DNA of 64,000 nucleotides from Watersipora subatra (lineage: Eukaryota; Bryozoa; Gymnolaemata; Cheilostomatida; Watersiporidae). Location of the stretch: the NCBI RefSeq assembly GCF_963576615.1, contig NC_088715.1, positions 57,285,302 to 57,349,301 of the forward strand. The letters run 5' to 3'. The notes under the pieces were generated by a model. It was not told the DNA's origin. It did not search any database and was given only the letters and a program-made list of their open reading frames with translations. This document shows, one piece after another, positions 50,501 to 62,953 of this stretch (its first letter is position 1; each line of letters starts with the position of its first letter). Both the position numbers and the translations under genes were made by a program.

Positions 50501-50993
50501 AATATGGAAGAACGCGGCGATAGGGAGCAAAGCTAAGTGTTTTATGTGGAGGATGGCGATGGGCGGCCTGAAGACAGGAAGCTTCGTTAAAAAGTACAAC
50601 ATACCCGGGATGAAAACCCTTTGTACTTTCTGCGGTAAAGAGCTCGAGACCGACTTTCATATATTCTGCAGTTGCAAGAGACTCGAATTTATACGAAAAG
50701 ACCTGAAGCACTTTGCGGCAAGTTTAGAAGCAGACATAGGAGAAGAGGAAGTCTTTCTTTGCACCGGAGCGGTGGAGAGAGCCGAAAGTTGGCACGTGAC
50801 AGTTGGCATCTTCTCAGCGGTGGCGGAGGTGTACGGACTGTTGTGGCAGTGTAGAAATGATTTTCTGTTTCAGGGGAGAGAGGCGAACGTGGACAGGCTG
50901 GCATCAGTCACCGCGTTCGCCTTGAGAAGAAGAAGAGAAGAACTGCCAGACAACGTAAGAGAAGAGGAGATAGGCAAGGAGAAGGCTGCCTAA
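47599..50993 (+). pseudogene. ORF2: ORF2, copy A5, split by one-base contraction of a G run
   Basis: The first frame, 47599-49614 (671 aa), contains the whole endonuclease and RT up to FINHFLKGG, then stops. The rest, including YADD and the zinc motif, lies in another frame and stays open to 50993. The only disabling change is six rather than seven G at 49605-49610. One substitution is shared with A6 (KHQEIL for KNQEIL). The 671-aa product lacks the RT catalytic aspartates and would be inactive for polymerisation, though its endonuclease is complete. Confidence 0.92.
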
Positions 50994-51321
50994 GTCACGT
51001 GCCAATGACGGAAGTAGCAGAAAGGTATGTCTCGCTTAATAAGAGTTTTTCATTAAAAACACGACGGGCAGGCGAGGTTGCGTGTGGGTGTAGTCTGTCC
51101 GAGAGAGGAAGGTTCGGCCGGCGTGAAATTCACATGAGCCGGTGGGTCTTCCTCTCTGAAACCCTGTCGCTTCGGCGAAAGGGGTTTGAAGAGTGAACGT
51201 TTAAAATTAATTTTAAAAAACCCGTTTTGAGACTTAGTTTAGATTAGGACACCGTTTTGATAATAGATTAGTTTAGTAGGATTCTCTTTCTTTTAGATTA
51301 CTTTTTCACTCTTCAAACAGG

Positions 51322-51477
51322 AGTATCTGTTCTAATCAGTTTAATATCGGATTCGCGGCGCATCGCGCCGCTACGATATTAATCTGATTTTTGGAACGAG
51401 ATGGAGCGCGGAAGCTTGCTTCGGCTCCGTCACGGGTTGTCTCGGTATCGCAGTACCTCCGAGCACGGCCCACTCCC
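51322..51477 (+). pseudogene. U2: U2 snRNA 3' fragment (nt 36-191)
   Basis: Downstream half after A5, same as after A3. Confidence 0.95.
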
Positions 51478-52095
51478 CTCGTCGGGAGGCACGAAACGAA
51501 AGATTAACTGAACCTACCTACTCGCCTACCTACCTACCTACCTACCTACCCACGCGCCTACCGGAAAAAAATCTTTTGCCGCGAGGCGGCGCTTTAAATT
51601 AACGCGCTTAGCGCGTAAATTCTTCCCGAATTCGCGAAAAAAACGACGCGGAGCGCGAGGGCGACAGCTCCGATTTTAACTAGGCGAAAAGCGTGAAAGC
51701 GAGGCGCCGGCGACTACGCGGGCGCTTCTTCGACGCCCGTTAGCCGCGCCGACTAGCGTTCGCCGCGATCGAGCGCCCGTTTCGCGCGCGTTCGCTTTCG
51801 ACTAAGCGCTCAGCCGTCGCTCCGAAACTTTCGTCGCCGCCTCCGCCCTCGCCCTCTTTCCCCGGTCACGCGCTCGCGCATCGCCAGCCCTTCGCCTACG
51901 TTTATTTCTATAGACGTTGGGTGTTGGGTGTTGGGGTGTTGGGGTGTTCGGGGTGAGCGGGTGGCGAGCGGACAGACGAGAGACCGCAAAGGTTTCGTTC
52001 GGGGCGGAAATCGCCCGAGACGAACCGACCCGTTCTATCTACGCGCTTCTTTAGTAGTCGAAAACTACGAATAATGAAAACTTTTATCTACATTT

Positions 52096-52128
<33 letters not shown>

Positions 52129-52749
52129 CATATATCAGAAATAGCCTTAACGAAGGGCGGGGAGGGGGAGGGGGGACGACTTCGAAAGAATGACCAAGAC
52201 GAGTAGACTCCTCGCTACTCTACCCGCGACGAGATTAGAAGCGTTATTACGTAACTAGCTAGGAGAAACGAAAAGGCTAGCACTCGCGTATAGGCTTAAC
52301 GAAGAGAGGGAGACGACTTCGAAAGAGAAAGGCCGGTGAGAATAGCTTCGGTACTACCCGCGTCGAGATTAGAAGCGTTATTACGTAACTAGCTAGGAGA
52401 AGCGAATAGGCCACTCTCGGCGCGCGCGAATGTCGAAATCCTTTAATTACATCTATACCGTAAAGAGAGTAAAGGCGAATCTAAAAGTTTTCTAAATACG
52501 CCGAAGGGAGTTTAAAAGTTGGCGCTTTCGCGCCAGTTACTGAACGGGACGAGCGAGAGACCGACTCCGAACTAGTCGAGGTAGGCCGGACCGCTTCGGC
52601 GAGACGGGCGGACCGGAAAAAACGCGACTAGTCTTCGGCCCCGGCGAGGCCTCTCGGTTTCTTCGAGCGGCTCGTTCGCCCTAAACGGGGACACTCGCTC
52701 GGCGGCGAATCGGCCGCGACTGAGCGACGGACGGCCGTCCGGGCAATTT
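51478..52749 (+). repeat. U2 spacer, macro-unit 3 first spacer
   Basis: As 35061-36332, with (TA)n near 52096-52135. No gene. Confidence 0.9.
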
Positions 52750-52940
52750 ATCGCTTCTCGGCCTATTGGCTAAGATCAAAGTGTAGTATCTGTTCTAATC
52801 AGTTTAATATCTGATTCGCGGCGCATCGCGCCGCTACGATATTAATCTGATTTTTGGAACGAGATGGAGCGCGGAAGCTTGCTTCGGCTCCGTCACGGGT
52901 TGTCTCGGTATCGCAGTACCTCCGAGCACGGCCCACTCCC
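52750..52940 (+). ncRNA. U2: U2 snRNA, intact
   Basis: 191 nt, identical to the genes at 36333 and 44547, with all core U2 elements and the same upstream block. Confidence 0.96.
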
Positions 52941-53557
52941 CTCGTCGGGAGGCACGAAACGAAAGATAAACTGAACCTACCTACTCGCCTACCTACTCGC
53001 CTACCTACCTACCTACCTACCCACGCGCCTACCGGAAAAAAATCTTTTGCCGCGAGGCGGCGCTTTAAATTAACGCGCTTAGCGCGTAAATTCTTCCCGA
53101 ATTCGCGAAAAAAACGACGCGGAGCGCGAGGGGGACAGCTCCGATTTTAACTAGGCGAAAAGCGTGAAAGCGAGGCGCCGGCGACTACGCGGGCGCTTCT
53201 TCGACGCCCGTTAGCCGCGCCGACTAGCGTTCGCCGCGATCGAGCGCCCGTTTCGCGCGCGTTCGCTTTCGACTAAGCGCTCAGCCGTCGCTCCGAAACT
53301 TTCGTCGCCGCCTCCGCCCTCGCCCTCTTTCCCCGGTCACGCGCTCGCGCATCGCCAGCCCTTCGCCTACGTTTATTTCTATAGACGTTGGGTGTTGGGT
53401 GTTGGGGTGTTCGGGGTGAGCGAGTGACGAGCGGACAGACGAGAGACCGCAAAGGTTTCGTTCGGGGCGGAAATCGCCCGAGACGAACCGACCCGTTCTA
53501 TCTACGCGCTTCTTTAGTAGTCAAAAACTACGAATAATGAAAACTTTTATCTACATT

Positions 53558-53626
<69 letters not shown>

Positions 53627-54241
53627 CAGAAATAGCCTTAACGAAGGGCGGGGAGGGGGAGGGGGGGACGACTTCGAAAGAATGACCAAGACGAGTAGAC
53701 TCCTCGCTACTCTACCCGCGACGAGATTAGAAGCGTTATTACGTAACTAGCTAGGAGAAACGAAAAGGCTAGCACTCGCGTATAGGCTTAACGAAGAGAG
53801 GGAGACGACTTCGAAAGAGAAAGGCCGGTGAGAATAGCTTCGGTACTACCCGCGTCGAGATTAGAAGCGTTATTACGTAACTAGCTAGGAGAAGCGAATA
53901 GGCCACTCTCGGCGCGCGCGAATGCCGAAATCCTTTAATTACATCTATACCGTAAAGAGAGTAAAAGCGAATCTAAAAGCTTTCTAAATACGCCGAAGGG
54001 AGTTTAAAAGTTGGCGCTTTCGCGCCAGTTACTGAACAGGACGAGCGAGAGACCGACTCCGAACTAGTCGAGGTAGGCCGGACCGCTTCGGCGAGACGGG
54101 TGAACCGGAAAAAAAGCGACTAGTCTTCGGCCCCGGCGAGGCCTCTCGGTTTCTTCGAGCGGCTCGTTCGCCCTAAACGGGGACACTCGCTCGGCGGTGA
54201 ATCGGCCGCGACTGAGCGACGGACGGCCGTCCGGGCAATTT
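52941..54241 (+). repeat. U2 spacer, macro-unit 3 second spacer
   Basis: Canonical, (TA)n about 53560-53626. One private change, AAAAGCTTTCTAAA for AAAAGTTTTCTAAA near 53977. No gene. Confidence 0.9.
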
Positions 54242-54268
54242 ATCGCTTCTCGGCCTATTGGCTAAGAT
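54242..54268 (+). pseudogene. U2: U2 snRNA 5' fragment (nt 1-27)
   Basis: 5' junction of A6. Confidence 0.95.
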
Positions 54269-54774
54269 TTTTACGCGCTTACCACTGGACTACACCACTT
54301 GGAGCAATACAGGATACTCTTGGACAAGTACAGAGCTAGAGGAGCTGCTGCTGCTGCTACCGAGACTCTTCACCAGGGGAGACAAAGCTCGATTTGGACA
54401 CAGACCGGAAAAGTTTCACGACTAAAGGCACAGACTCAGATTTTGGATACAGCTCGGCACGCCAGCCTGCCCACTCGCTTGTAGTGAGGCAGGCCAGGTA
54501 TTTATCACTCTTCACCCCTCTCGCCTCCTCTTCACTCTCGCTTTCACAACTCTTCTTAGCCTCTTTTCCTTTTCTTAACTTCACTCTTTCCTACTACATC
54601 TCGCGCCCCTTTCCTACACTCTTACACTTACACCCCACTCAAATCCTCCCTTTCGCACTCCTTTTACCTAACTTACGCCTCTTCCCCGCCTCTGCTACTC
54701 CTTTTATCTTTGCTTTCTCCACCTTGTCACTTCTTAGAAAGTAGCTTTTAAGTTACTTTCACCCTCACCCCACC

Positions 54775-55794
54775 ATGGTTTGCTTGACGGCAACCATACA
54801 GTCAGGTTATGCGGACGACATAAAGGCTTTCTTCCACGAACTAAAGAAGATCACAGAACTTGAAACAATCAAGGCCGTTATTCGACTGCCGAAAGGAGTC
54901 GAAATAACATTCCAAACGGAAAAAGACCTAAGAAATTTCATCGCGAATGCACCTGAAGATTGGAACGTCAAGTCAGAAGTTTCACGAGTAATTCTCATCA
55001 CGACCAGCCCGAGTTACGGCGAAGGCCATTGCTTAATAGCAGATTCCACGCTGTGGACGTTTTTGACGAAATACGGCGACGTTAAGAAAGGAAGGAGACT
55101 GTACTTCAAGGATTTTCCTAACATCGAAAACGGAGTAAGACAATTTGTGATTGTACCGAAGGAGGATGCAAAAATACCGGGAATGGTAAATTTTGGGAGA
55201 ACAGGTTTCAGACTCGCCTATCGTGGACAACAAAAAACGTGCCATCGATGCCAATCCACTTCCCACGAAGTAAAACAGTGTACGGTTAAGATTTGCTTCC
55301 GGTGCCAACAAATCGGTCATGAAAAAGCGGACTGCAACAGTAAATTAGTTTGTACAATTTGCAAAGAAGAGGGGCACGGTTACGCCAGATGCCCAACGTC
55401 GTGGGCAAATAAAGTGCGTTTAGATAAAAGCTGGTCTAAGGCTACGATCATCGAACAACAACCGGAGAGTTTAGACATCGGTACGGACAATGCAGAAGAG
55501 CACACCGAGGAAGATATAAAGATGGAGAGCATGCCGACGCCAGTCGAAGAAAGAAGCCAAAACGATTCCAGCCGCCAACTAGTCATTGACCTGGAAAGAA
55601 GTCAAGTTACTTTATCGGAAATTGAAAATTCAGACTCGAGCGAACTCACTACCGATAGTGAAGATATAGACAAACAACCAGGAACCGACCCCAGGCAAAC
55701 TTTTAGGAAAAGCGCTGTGACAGAGAGAACAAAGAAGTTTAAAACTAGCAACCGCGACAAAGGAAATAAATCTAAGAAGAAGAGAAAATTCTAA
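54775..55794 (+). CDS. ORF1: ORF1 protein, family A LINE, copy A6
   Basis: 339 aa, identical to the other macro-unit copies. The three CCHC knuckles and the basic C terminus are intact. Confidence 0.92.
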   Translation: MVCLTATIQSGYADDIKAFFHELKKITELETIKAVIRLPKGVEITFQTEKDLRNFIANAPEDWNVKSEVSRVILITTSPSYGEGHCLIADSTLWTFLTKYGDVKKGRRLYFKDFPNIENGVRQFVIVPKEDAKIPGMVNFGRTGFRLAYRGQQKTCHRCQSTSHEVKQCTVKICFRCQQIGHEKADCNSKLVCTICKEEGHGYARCPTSWANKVRLDKSWSKATIIEQQPESLDIGTDNAEEHTEEDIKMESMPTPVEERSQNDSSRQLVIDLERSQVTLSEIENSDSSELTTDSEDIDKQPGTDPRQTFRKSAVTERTKKFKTSNRDKGNKSKKKRKF

Positions 55795-55805
55795 ACAACG
55801 ACATA

Positions 55806-58800
55806 ATGGATAAAAAACTAAACTTGGCAACCATAAACGTCAACGGCACGGCGGAGAGAAACAAAAGAGCGCATGTTTTAAATGAGCTGAGAAAAGAGAA
55901 ATTTGATGTAATTTTCGTGCAGGAAACGCACTGTCACTCAATACCGGAATGGGAAGGCCGAACTATACTCAGCTACGGCTCAAATAGATCGGCCGGATGT
56001 GGATTTTTAGTGGGAAAACAACAGGAAGCGCGGATCATATCGCAGCGAACCGATGAAGGACACTTTTGCGTTATCGACATAGATATACGCAAGAGGCCGG
56101 TAAGATTAATCAACATCTACGCACCGAACGAACCTCATCGACGGAAAGATTTTTTTGAACAGGAAGTGGCAGAACTTTTTGACACCGACCACCCCATCAT
56201 TTTAGCAGGCGACTTCAACTGCGTGGAATCGCGCGCCTTAGACACGCTCAATCACTCGAATCTATCGAGGTGCGAAATGGGAGTGACAGCCTTGAAGGAA
56301 CTATGCAAGAACGCGGGCATCACCGACATATGGCGTTTTAACAACCCTACAAAAAAAATGTATACGTGGACAAATAAAAACGGTAGCCAAGCTAGCAGAC
56401 TCGACCGAGTCTACCTGAACAGCTCGTACGAGACGACTTACAGTGTCGACTATTTCCCCTTCTCCGATCACGCTCTGGTCAAACTAGAGGTCGAGCTGCC
56501 CGATTGCCCTCGCGAGGTTCAAGGAGCGAGACCAACTTGGAAGATGAACACTTCAGTGTTAGAGACCGAAAAATATCGTGAAGTTATCGGGGAGCTCATT
56601 AAGAACACCCGCACCTTAAAAGATCTGTTCGAGACCAGAGGCGAGTGGTGGGACGACTTCAAAGCTCGTGTAAAGAAAGAAACTATAAAGTTTTGTTGTG
56701 AAAAGAACAAGGAAGAACGAAGGAAAGAGGAAGAGCTACAAGAAGAGCTAAGGTCTCTTAACCAGGAGACGCGAAACCACCACTCGCAAAGAATAGCGGA
56801 CATAAAATATGAGCTTAAATCCATGAGCGAAAAGAAAGCGAGGGGACTAGCAATAAGAGCGAGAGTAGACCGAGAACTGCTGGACGAAAAGTGTACGCAG
56901 TACTTTTTCACCCGAATAAAGGAACGGCGAACTAAAAATGCGGTCACTAAAATAAGAAATCATAAGGGGCAAGTAGTGGAAAAACATCAGGAAATTTTGG
57001 AGACGTTTCGTAAATACTATCAGAGCTTGTACGCGAGATACGAAGGGCAAGACGAATTACAAGATCTACTGACGGAAAAGATAAGCGCTCCATCGGAGAC
57101 ACCCCTCCTGGGCCCGGAAGAAATAACCTTTAATGAAGAAAATTTGAAAAAAGTTTTGTCAAACACGAAAAACAACAAATCGCCCGGCCCAGACGGAATA
57201 CCAGCCGAATTTTACAAGACGTTTAGTGCCGAACTAGCTGACGACGTTCTGGAAGTTTTCAACGAAATAGCGAACAAAGGTGTACTACCCGAATCAGCGA
57301 GAGAAGCAACGACGATTTTGATACAAAAAGCCGGAGACTCGCTGGATGTAGCCAATCAGAGACCGATTTCCCTCCTCAACAACGACATAAAAATATTTGC
57401 CAAGTACATAAATGACTTCTTCCTTTCGGACATACTAGATAAAGTGATCAGCCCGGAGCAGCTATGCGGGGTGAAAGGAAGATCGATCCAGGATGGACTA
57501 ACACTGATCCGAGACTGTATACAGTACAGCCAGAGTAGAAACACGCCCGGCTATCTAGTATCGCTAGACCAAAGGAAGGCATTTGACAAAGTGAATCGCG
57601 CCTTTTTATTCAAAACCATGCGAAAGATGGGAATAAGAGAAAACGTGGTGTCCATGATTTCGACCTTGTACACGGGAATAAAAACAAGAATACAAGTCAA
57701 CGGGTTCCTTTCCGACCCTGTATACATAGAGAGAGGAGTTCGACAGGGTTGCCCACTCTCTCCCTCCCTCTACATCATTTACGCACAGACCTTTATCAAC
57801 CACTTCCTCAAGGGGGGTTGAAAGGAATCATCCTGCCAAACAGCACGGTACTAAAAGCCTCAGCTTATGCGGACGACCTTCTTTTATTCTGTAGAGACAA
57901 GAAAGATACAGACGAAGTTTTCAGGTTTTTTCAGCGGGTAACAACAGCGACAGGAAGCGATTTGAATAAAGGAAAGACAAAGATTCTCCCACTGGGCAGC
58001 AACGAAAACATTGACTACGCCGTGGACACTCTTAAAATTTGCGGGGCTCTGTTCGCCACAAGGAATTACAACGAGGTAATAAAGATCAACGAAGACGGAA
58101 TGATAAAGAACATGAAAGAAAAAGTGGAAAAACTCGAAAGACTAAACCTTTCTCTGCCGGGAAAGGTTTTACTCGTAAACACGACTATCGCGCCGCTGAT
58201 ATACCACGTAGGGTCAGTCTTCCTGCCGAGTGAAGCTTTCTTCAAGACGATCGAAAAACAAATTTTCTCATTTCTGTGGAAAAACGGTAGGGAGGCGGTC
58301 TCACGAACAAAAGTAAGCGCGCCGAAAGAGAGCGGAGGATTAGGACTAGAAAAAACCAGACAAAAATGCGAAGCACTATACTTAAAGCACAATCTGCTAA
58401 GACCAACGAAAAAAGACTTTTCACACCAACGCGCAGGACTTTTTAGATTCTTTTTCGGCTTCCAGGCCCGCCTCTTATATCACGACTCATACAAGGTTTC
58501 AGACGCCCATAGTCTCCAGCTCTCAGGGGCTTACAAAAAGCTACAATCGATCCTACTCAAAGTTAAAAAGAAACTCGCCGAACTGGGGCCTTTCATGCCG
58601 TCGGTTAAGCAGATCTACGAATGGTTACAGGGAAGCGCACCGTTATTGAGTTTGAAGGTAACAGGTTTGAATGACCCGACAGAAGAGAAAAGACGGAAAA
58701 TATTCGGAATATGGAAGAACGCGGCGATAGGGAGCAAAGCTAAGTGTTTTATGTGGAGGATGGCGATGGGCGGCCTGAAGACAGGAAGCTTCGTTAAAAA

Positions 58801-59200
58801 GTACAACATACCCGGGATGAAAACCCTTTGTACTTTCTGCGGTAAAGAGCTCGAGACCGACTTTCATATATTCTGCAGTTGCAAGAGACTCGAATTTATA
58901 CGAAAAGACCTGAAGCACTTTGCGGCAAGTTTAGAAGCAGACATAGGAGAAGAGGAAGTCTTTCTTTGCACCGGAGCGGTGGAGAGAGCCGAAAGTTGGC
59001 ACGTGACAGTTGGCATCTTCTCAGCGGTGGCGGAGGTGTACGGACTGTTGTGGCAGTGTAGAAATGATTTTCTGTTTCAGGGGAGAGAGGCGAACGTGGA
59101 CAGGCTGGCATCAGTCACCGCGTTCGCCTTGAGAAGAAGAAGAGAAGAACTGCCAGACAACGTAAGAGAAGAGGAGATAGGCAAGGAGAAGGCTGCCTAA
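55806..59200 (+). pseudogene. ORF2: ORF2, copy A6, split by one-base contraction of a G run
   Basis: The first frame, 55806-57821, ends FINHFLKGG just before the YADD block. The remainder is open in another frame to 59200. The G run is at 57812-57817. The KHQEIL variant is shared with A5, which supports inheritance by duplication rather than a second slippage event. Confidence 0.92.
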
Positions 59201-59528
59201 GTCACGTGCCAATGACGGAAGTAGCAGAAAGGTATGTCTCGCTTAATAAGAGTTTTTCATTAAAAACACGACGGGCAGGCGAGGTTGCGTGTGGGTGTAG
59301 TCTGTCCGAGAGAGGAAGGTTCGGCCGGCGTGAAATTCACATGAGCCGGTGGGTCTTCCTCTCTGAAACCCTGTCGCTTCGGCGAAAGGGGTTTGAAGAG
59401 TGAACGTTTAAAATTAATTTTAAAAAACCCGTTTTGAGACTTAGTTTAGATTAGGACACCGTTTTGATAATAGATTAGTTTAGTAGGATTCTCTTTCTTT
59501 TAGATTACTTTTTCACTCTTCAAACAGG

Positions 59529-59684
59529 AGTATCTGTTCTAATCAGTTTAATATCGGATTCGCGGCGCATCGCGCCGCTACGATATTAATCTGATTTTTG
59601 GAACGAGATGGAGCGCGGAAGCTTGCTTCGGCTCCGTCACGGGTTGTCTCGGTATCGCAGTACCTCCGAGCACGGCCCACTCCC
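59529..59684 (+). pseudogene. U2: U2 snRNA 3' fragment (nt 36-191)
   Basis: Downstream half after A6. Confidence 0.95.
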
Positions 59685-60303
59685 CTCGTCGGGAGGCACG
59701 AAACGAAAGATTAACTGAACCTACCTACTCGCCTACCTACCTACCTACCTACCTACCCACGCGCCTACCGGAAAAAAATCTTTTGCCGCGAGGCGGCGCT
59801 TTAAATTAACGCGCTTAGCGCGTAAATTCTTCCCGAATTCGCGAAAAAAACGACGCGGAGCGCGAGGGCGACAGCTCCGATTTTAACTAGGCGAAAAGCG
59901 TGAAAGCGAGGCGCCGGCGACTACGCGGGCGCTTCTTCGACGCCCGTTAGCCGCGCCGACTAGCGTTCGCCGCGATCGAGCGCCCGTTTCGCGCGCGTTC
60001 GCTTTCGACTAAGCGCTCAGCCGTCGCTCCGAAACTTTCGTCGCCGCCTCCGCCCTCGCCCTCTTTCCCCGGTCACGCGCTCGCGCATCGCCAGCCCTTC
60101 GCCTACGTTTATTTCTATAGACGTTGGGTGTTGGGTGTTGGGGTGTTGGGGTGTTCGGGGTGAGCGGGTGGCGAGCGGACAGACGAGAGACCGCAAAGGT
60201 TTCGTTCGGGGCGGAAATCGCCCGAGACGAACCGACCCGTTCTATCTACGCGCTTCTTTAGTAGTCGAAAACTACGAATAATGAAAACTTTTATCTACAT
60301 TTG

Positions 60304-60337
<34 letters not shown>

Positions 60338-60958
60338 CATATATCAGAAATAGCCTTAACGAAGGGCGGGGAGGGGGAGGGGGGACGACTTCGAAAGAAT
60401 GACCAAGACGAGTAGACTCCTCGCTACTCTACCCGCGACGAGATTAGAAGCGTTATTACGTAACTAGCTAGGAGAAACGAAAAGGCTAGCACTCGCGTAT
60501 AGGCTTAACGAAGAGAGGGAGACGACTTCGAAAGAGAAAGGCCGGTGAGAATAGCTTCGGTACTACCCGCGTCGAGATTAGAAGCGTTATTACGTAACTA
60601 GCTAGGAGAAGCGAATAGGCCACTCTCGGCGCGCGCGAATGTCGAAATCCTTTAATTACATCTATACCGTAAAGAGAGTAAAGGCGAATCTAAAAGTTTT
60701 CTAAATACGCCGAAGGGAGTTTAAAAGTTGGCGCTTTCGCGCCAGTTACTGAACGGGACGAGCGAGAGACCGACTCCGAACTAGTCGAGGTAGGCCGGAC
60801 CGCTTCGGCGAGACGGGCGGACCGGAAAAAACGCGACTAGTCTTCGGCCCCGGCGAGGCCTCTCGGTTTCTTCGAGCGGCTCGTTCGCCCTAAACGGGGA
60901 CACTCGCTCGGCGGCGAATCGGCCGCGACTGAGCGACGGACGGCCGTCCGGGCAATTT
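59685..60958 (+). repeat. U2 spacer, macro-unit 4 first spacer
   Basis: As 35061-36332, with (TA)n near 60303-60345. No gene. Confidence 0.9.
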
Positions 60959-61149
60959 ATCGCTTCTCGGCCTATTGGCTAAGATCAAAGTGTAGTATCT
61001 GTTCTAATCAGTTTAATATCTGATTCGCGGCGCATCGCGCCGCTACGATATTAATCTGATTTTTGGAACGAGATGGAGCGCGGAAGCTTGCTTCGGCTCC
61101 GTCACGGGTTGTCTCGGTATCGCAGTACCTCCGAGCACGGCCCACTCCC
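60959..61149 (+). ncRNA. U2: U2 snRNA, intact
   Basis: 191 nt, identical to the other three intact genes. It is the last uninterrupted U2 in the window. Confidence 0.96.
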
Positions 61150-61774
61150 CTCGTCGGGAGGCACGAAACGAAAGATAAACTGAACCTACCTACTCGCCTA
61201 CCTACTCGCCTACCTACCTACCTACCTACCCACGCGCCTACCGGAAAAAAATCTTTTGCCGCGAGGCGGCGCTTTAAATTAACGCGCTTAGCGCGTAAAT
61301 TCTTCCCGAATTCGCGAGAAAAACGACGCGGAGCGCGAGGGGGACAGCTCCGATTTTAACTAGGCGAAAAGCGTGAAAGCGAGGCGCCGGCGACTACGCG
61401 GGCGCTTCTTCGACGCCCGTTAGCCGCGCCGACTAGCGTTCGCCGCGATCGAGCGCCCGTTTCGCGCGCGTTCGCTTTCGACTAAGCGCTCAGCCGTCGC
61501 TCCGAAACTTTCGTCGCCGCCTCCGCCCTCGCCCTCTTTCCCCGGTCACGCGCTCGCGCATCGCCAGCCCTTCGCCTACGTTTATTTCTATAGACGTTGG
61601 GTGTTGGGTGTTGGGGTGTTGGGGTGTTCGGGGTGAGCGGGTGGCGAGCGGACAGACGAGAGACCGCAAAGGTTTCGTTCGGGGCGGAAATCGCCCGAGA
61701 CGAACCGACCCGTTCTATCTACGCGCTTCTTTAGTAGTCGAAAACTACGAATAATGAAAACTTTTATCTACATT

Positions 61775-61833
<59 letters not shown>

Positions 61834-62448
61834 CAGAAATAGCCTTAACGAAGGGCGGGGAGGGGGAGGGGGGGACGACTTCGAAAGAATGACCAAGACG
61901 AGTAGACTCCTCGCTACTCTACCCGCGACGAGATTAGAAGCGTTATTACGTAACTAGCTAGGAGAAACGAAAAGGCTAGCACTCGCGTATAGGCTTAACG
62001 AAGAGAGGGAGACGACTTCGAAAGAGAAAGGCCGGTGAGAATAGCTTCGGTACTACCCGCGTCGAGATTAGAAGCGTTATTACGTAACTAGCTAGGAGAA
62101 GCGAATAGGCCACTCTCGGCGCGCGCGAATGCCGAAATCCTTTAATTACATCTATACCGTAAAGAGAGTAAAGGCGAATCTAAAAGTTTTCTAAATACGC
62201 CGAAGGGAGTTTAAAAGTTGGCGCTTTCGCGCCAGTTACTGAACGGGACGAGCGAGAGACCGACTCCGAACTAGTCGAGGTAGGCCGGACCGCTTCGGCG
62301 AGACGGGCGGACCGGAAAAAACGTGACTAGTCTTCGGCCCCGGCGAGGCCTCTCGGTTTCTTCGAGCGGCTCGTTCGCCCTAAACGGGGACACTCGCTCG
62401 GCGGCGAATCGGCCGCGACTGAGCGACGGACGGCCGTCCGGGCAATTT
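61150..62448 (+). repeat. U2 spacer, macro-unit 4 second spacer
   Basis: Canonical, (TA)n about 61777-61832, five G-runs near 61598-61630. It leads into the U2 gene hit by short element copy 2. No gene. Confidence 0.9.
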
Positions 62449-62485
62449 ATCGCTTCTCGGCCTATTGGCTAAGATCAAAGTGTAG
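62449..62485 (+). pseudogene. U2: U2 snRNA 5' fragment (nt 1-37)
   Basis: Includes CAAAGTGTAG, so as at 18435-18471 no target bases are lost. Confidence 0.94.
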
Positions 62486-62797
62486 CATTCGTGCTGCACG
62501 GCGGTCTTGCAGGTGTTTCATTGCACAGCCCCCCGAAACACCCGCGTGGCAGGCGAGCGGTCACATCCGGGCCCGCACTAGGGATTCCCACCCGGGGTGC
62601 CGGTCAGGCCAGAGCATTCAAATGCTCCACGAGTCCTTGGAAGTTTCGGTGGTCGTTGTACCTCGGACATTCGTGATGACCTGGCAAGGTAAATTACCGC
62701 CCTGCAATAAATTCCAGGGGTTGACAACCCTTGGGGGCTGACCTTGGCGAAAAGCCAATATCGTCGAGGTCAGCCCCACTCCATGTCATAAAACAGG
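62486..62797 (+). mobile_element. Short structured U2-specific retroposon, copy 2
   Basis: 312 bp, about 98-99 percent identical to copy 1 (differences include GGGCCCGC for GGGCCTGC and one fewer G before CTGACC). Same hairpins, same flanks, same AAACAGG end. Copy 1 lies 44 kb away in an older-looking part of the array, so one was copied recently, by retroposition or by exchange between array units. Confidence 0.83.
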
Positions 62798-62953
62798 AGT
62801 ATCTGTTCTAATCAGTTTAATATCTGATTCGCGGCGCATCGCGCCGCTACGATATTAATCTGATTTTTGGAACGAGATGGAGCGCGGAAGCTTGCTTCGG
62901 CTCCGTCACGGGTTGTCTCGGTATCGCAGTACCTCCGAGCACGGCCCACTCCC
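62798..62953 (+). pseudogene. U2: U2 snRNA 3' fragment (nt 36-191)
   Basis: Identical to intact U2 from nt 36 to the 3' end. Confidence 0.95.

Larger units (their letters stand above)
46062..51321 (+). mobile_element. Family A LINE, copy A5 (ORF2 frameshifted)
   Basis: 5260 bp, one base shorter than A3/A4 because the G run in ORF2 has six G. Otherwise full length, with ORF1 open. Confidence 0.94.
46035..54241 (+). repeat. 8.2-kb macro-unit 3 (A5 insertion + intact U2)
   Basis: Third period, 8207 bp. It shares with unit 4 the six-G run, CATCAGG for AATCAGG near 48779, and AAGCTAGC for AAGCCAGC near 48183. Units 3 and 4 are therefore sister duplicates in their element half. Confidence 0.95.
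54269..59528 (+). mobile_element. Family A LINE, copy A6 (ORF2 frameshifted)
   Basis: 5260 bp, same six-G run as A5. Full length, flanked by U2 nt 27 and nt 36. Confidence 0.94.
54242..62448 (+). repeat. 8.2-kb macro-unit 4 (A6 insertion + intact U2)
   Basis: Fourth period, 8207 bp. The element half is like unit 3. The second spacer carries an extra GGGGTGTT repeat and GAGCGGGTGG, unlike units 1-3, so the two halves have different exchange histories. Confidence 0.95.
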
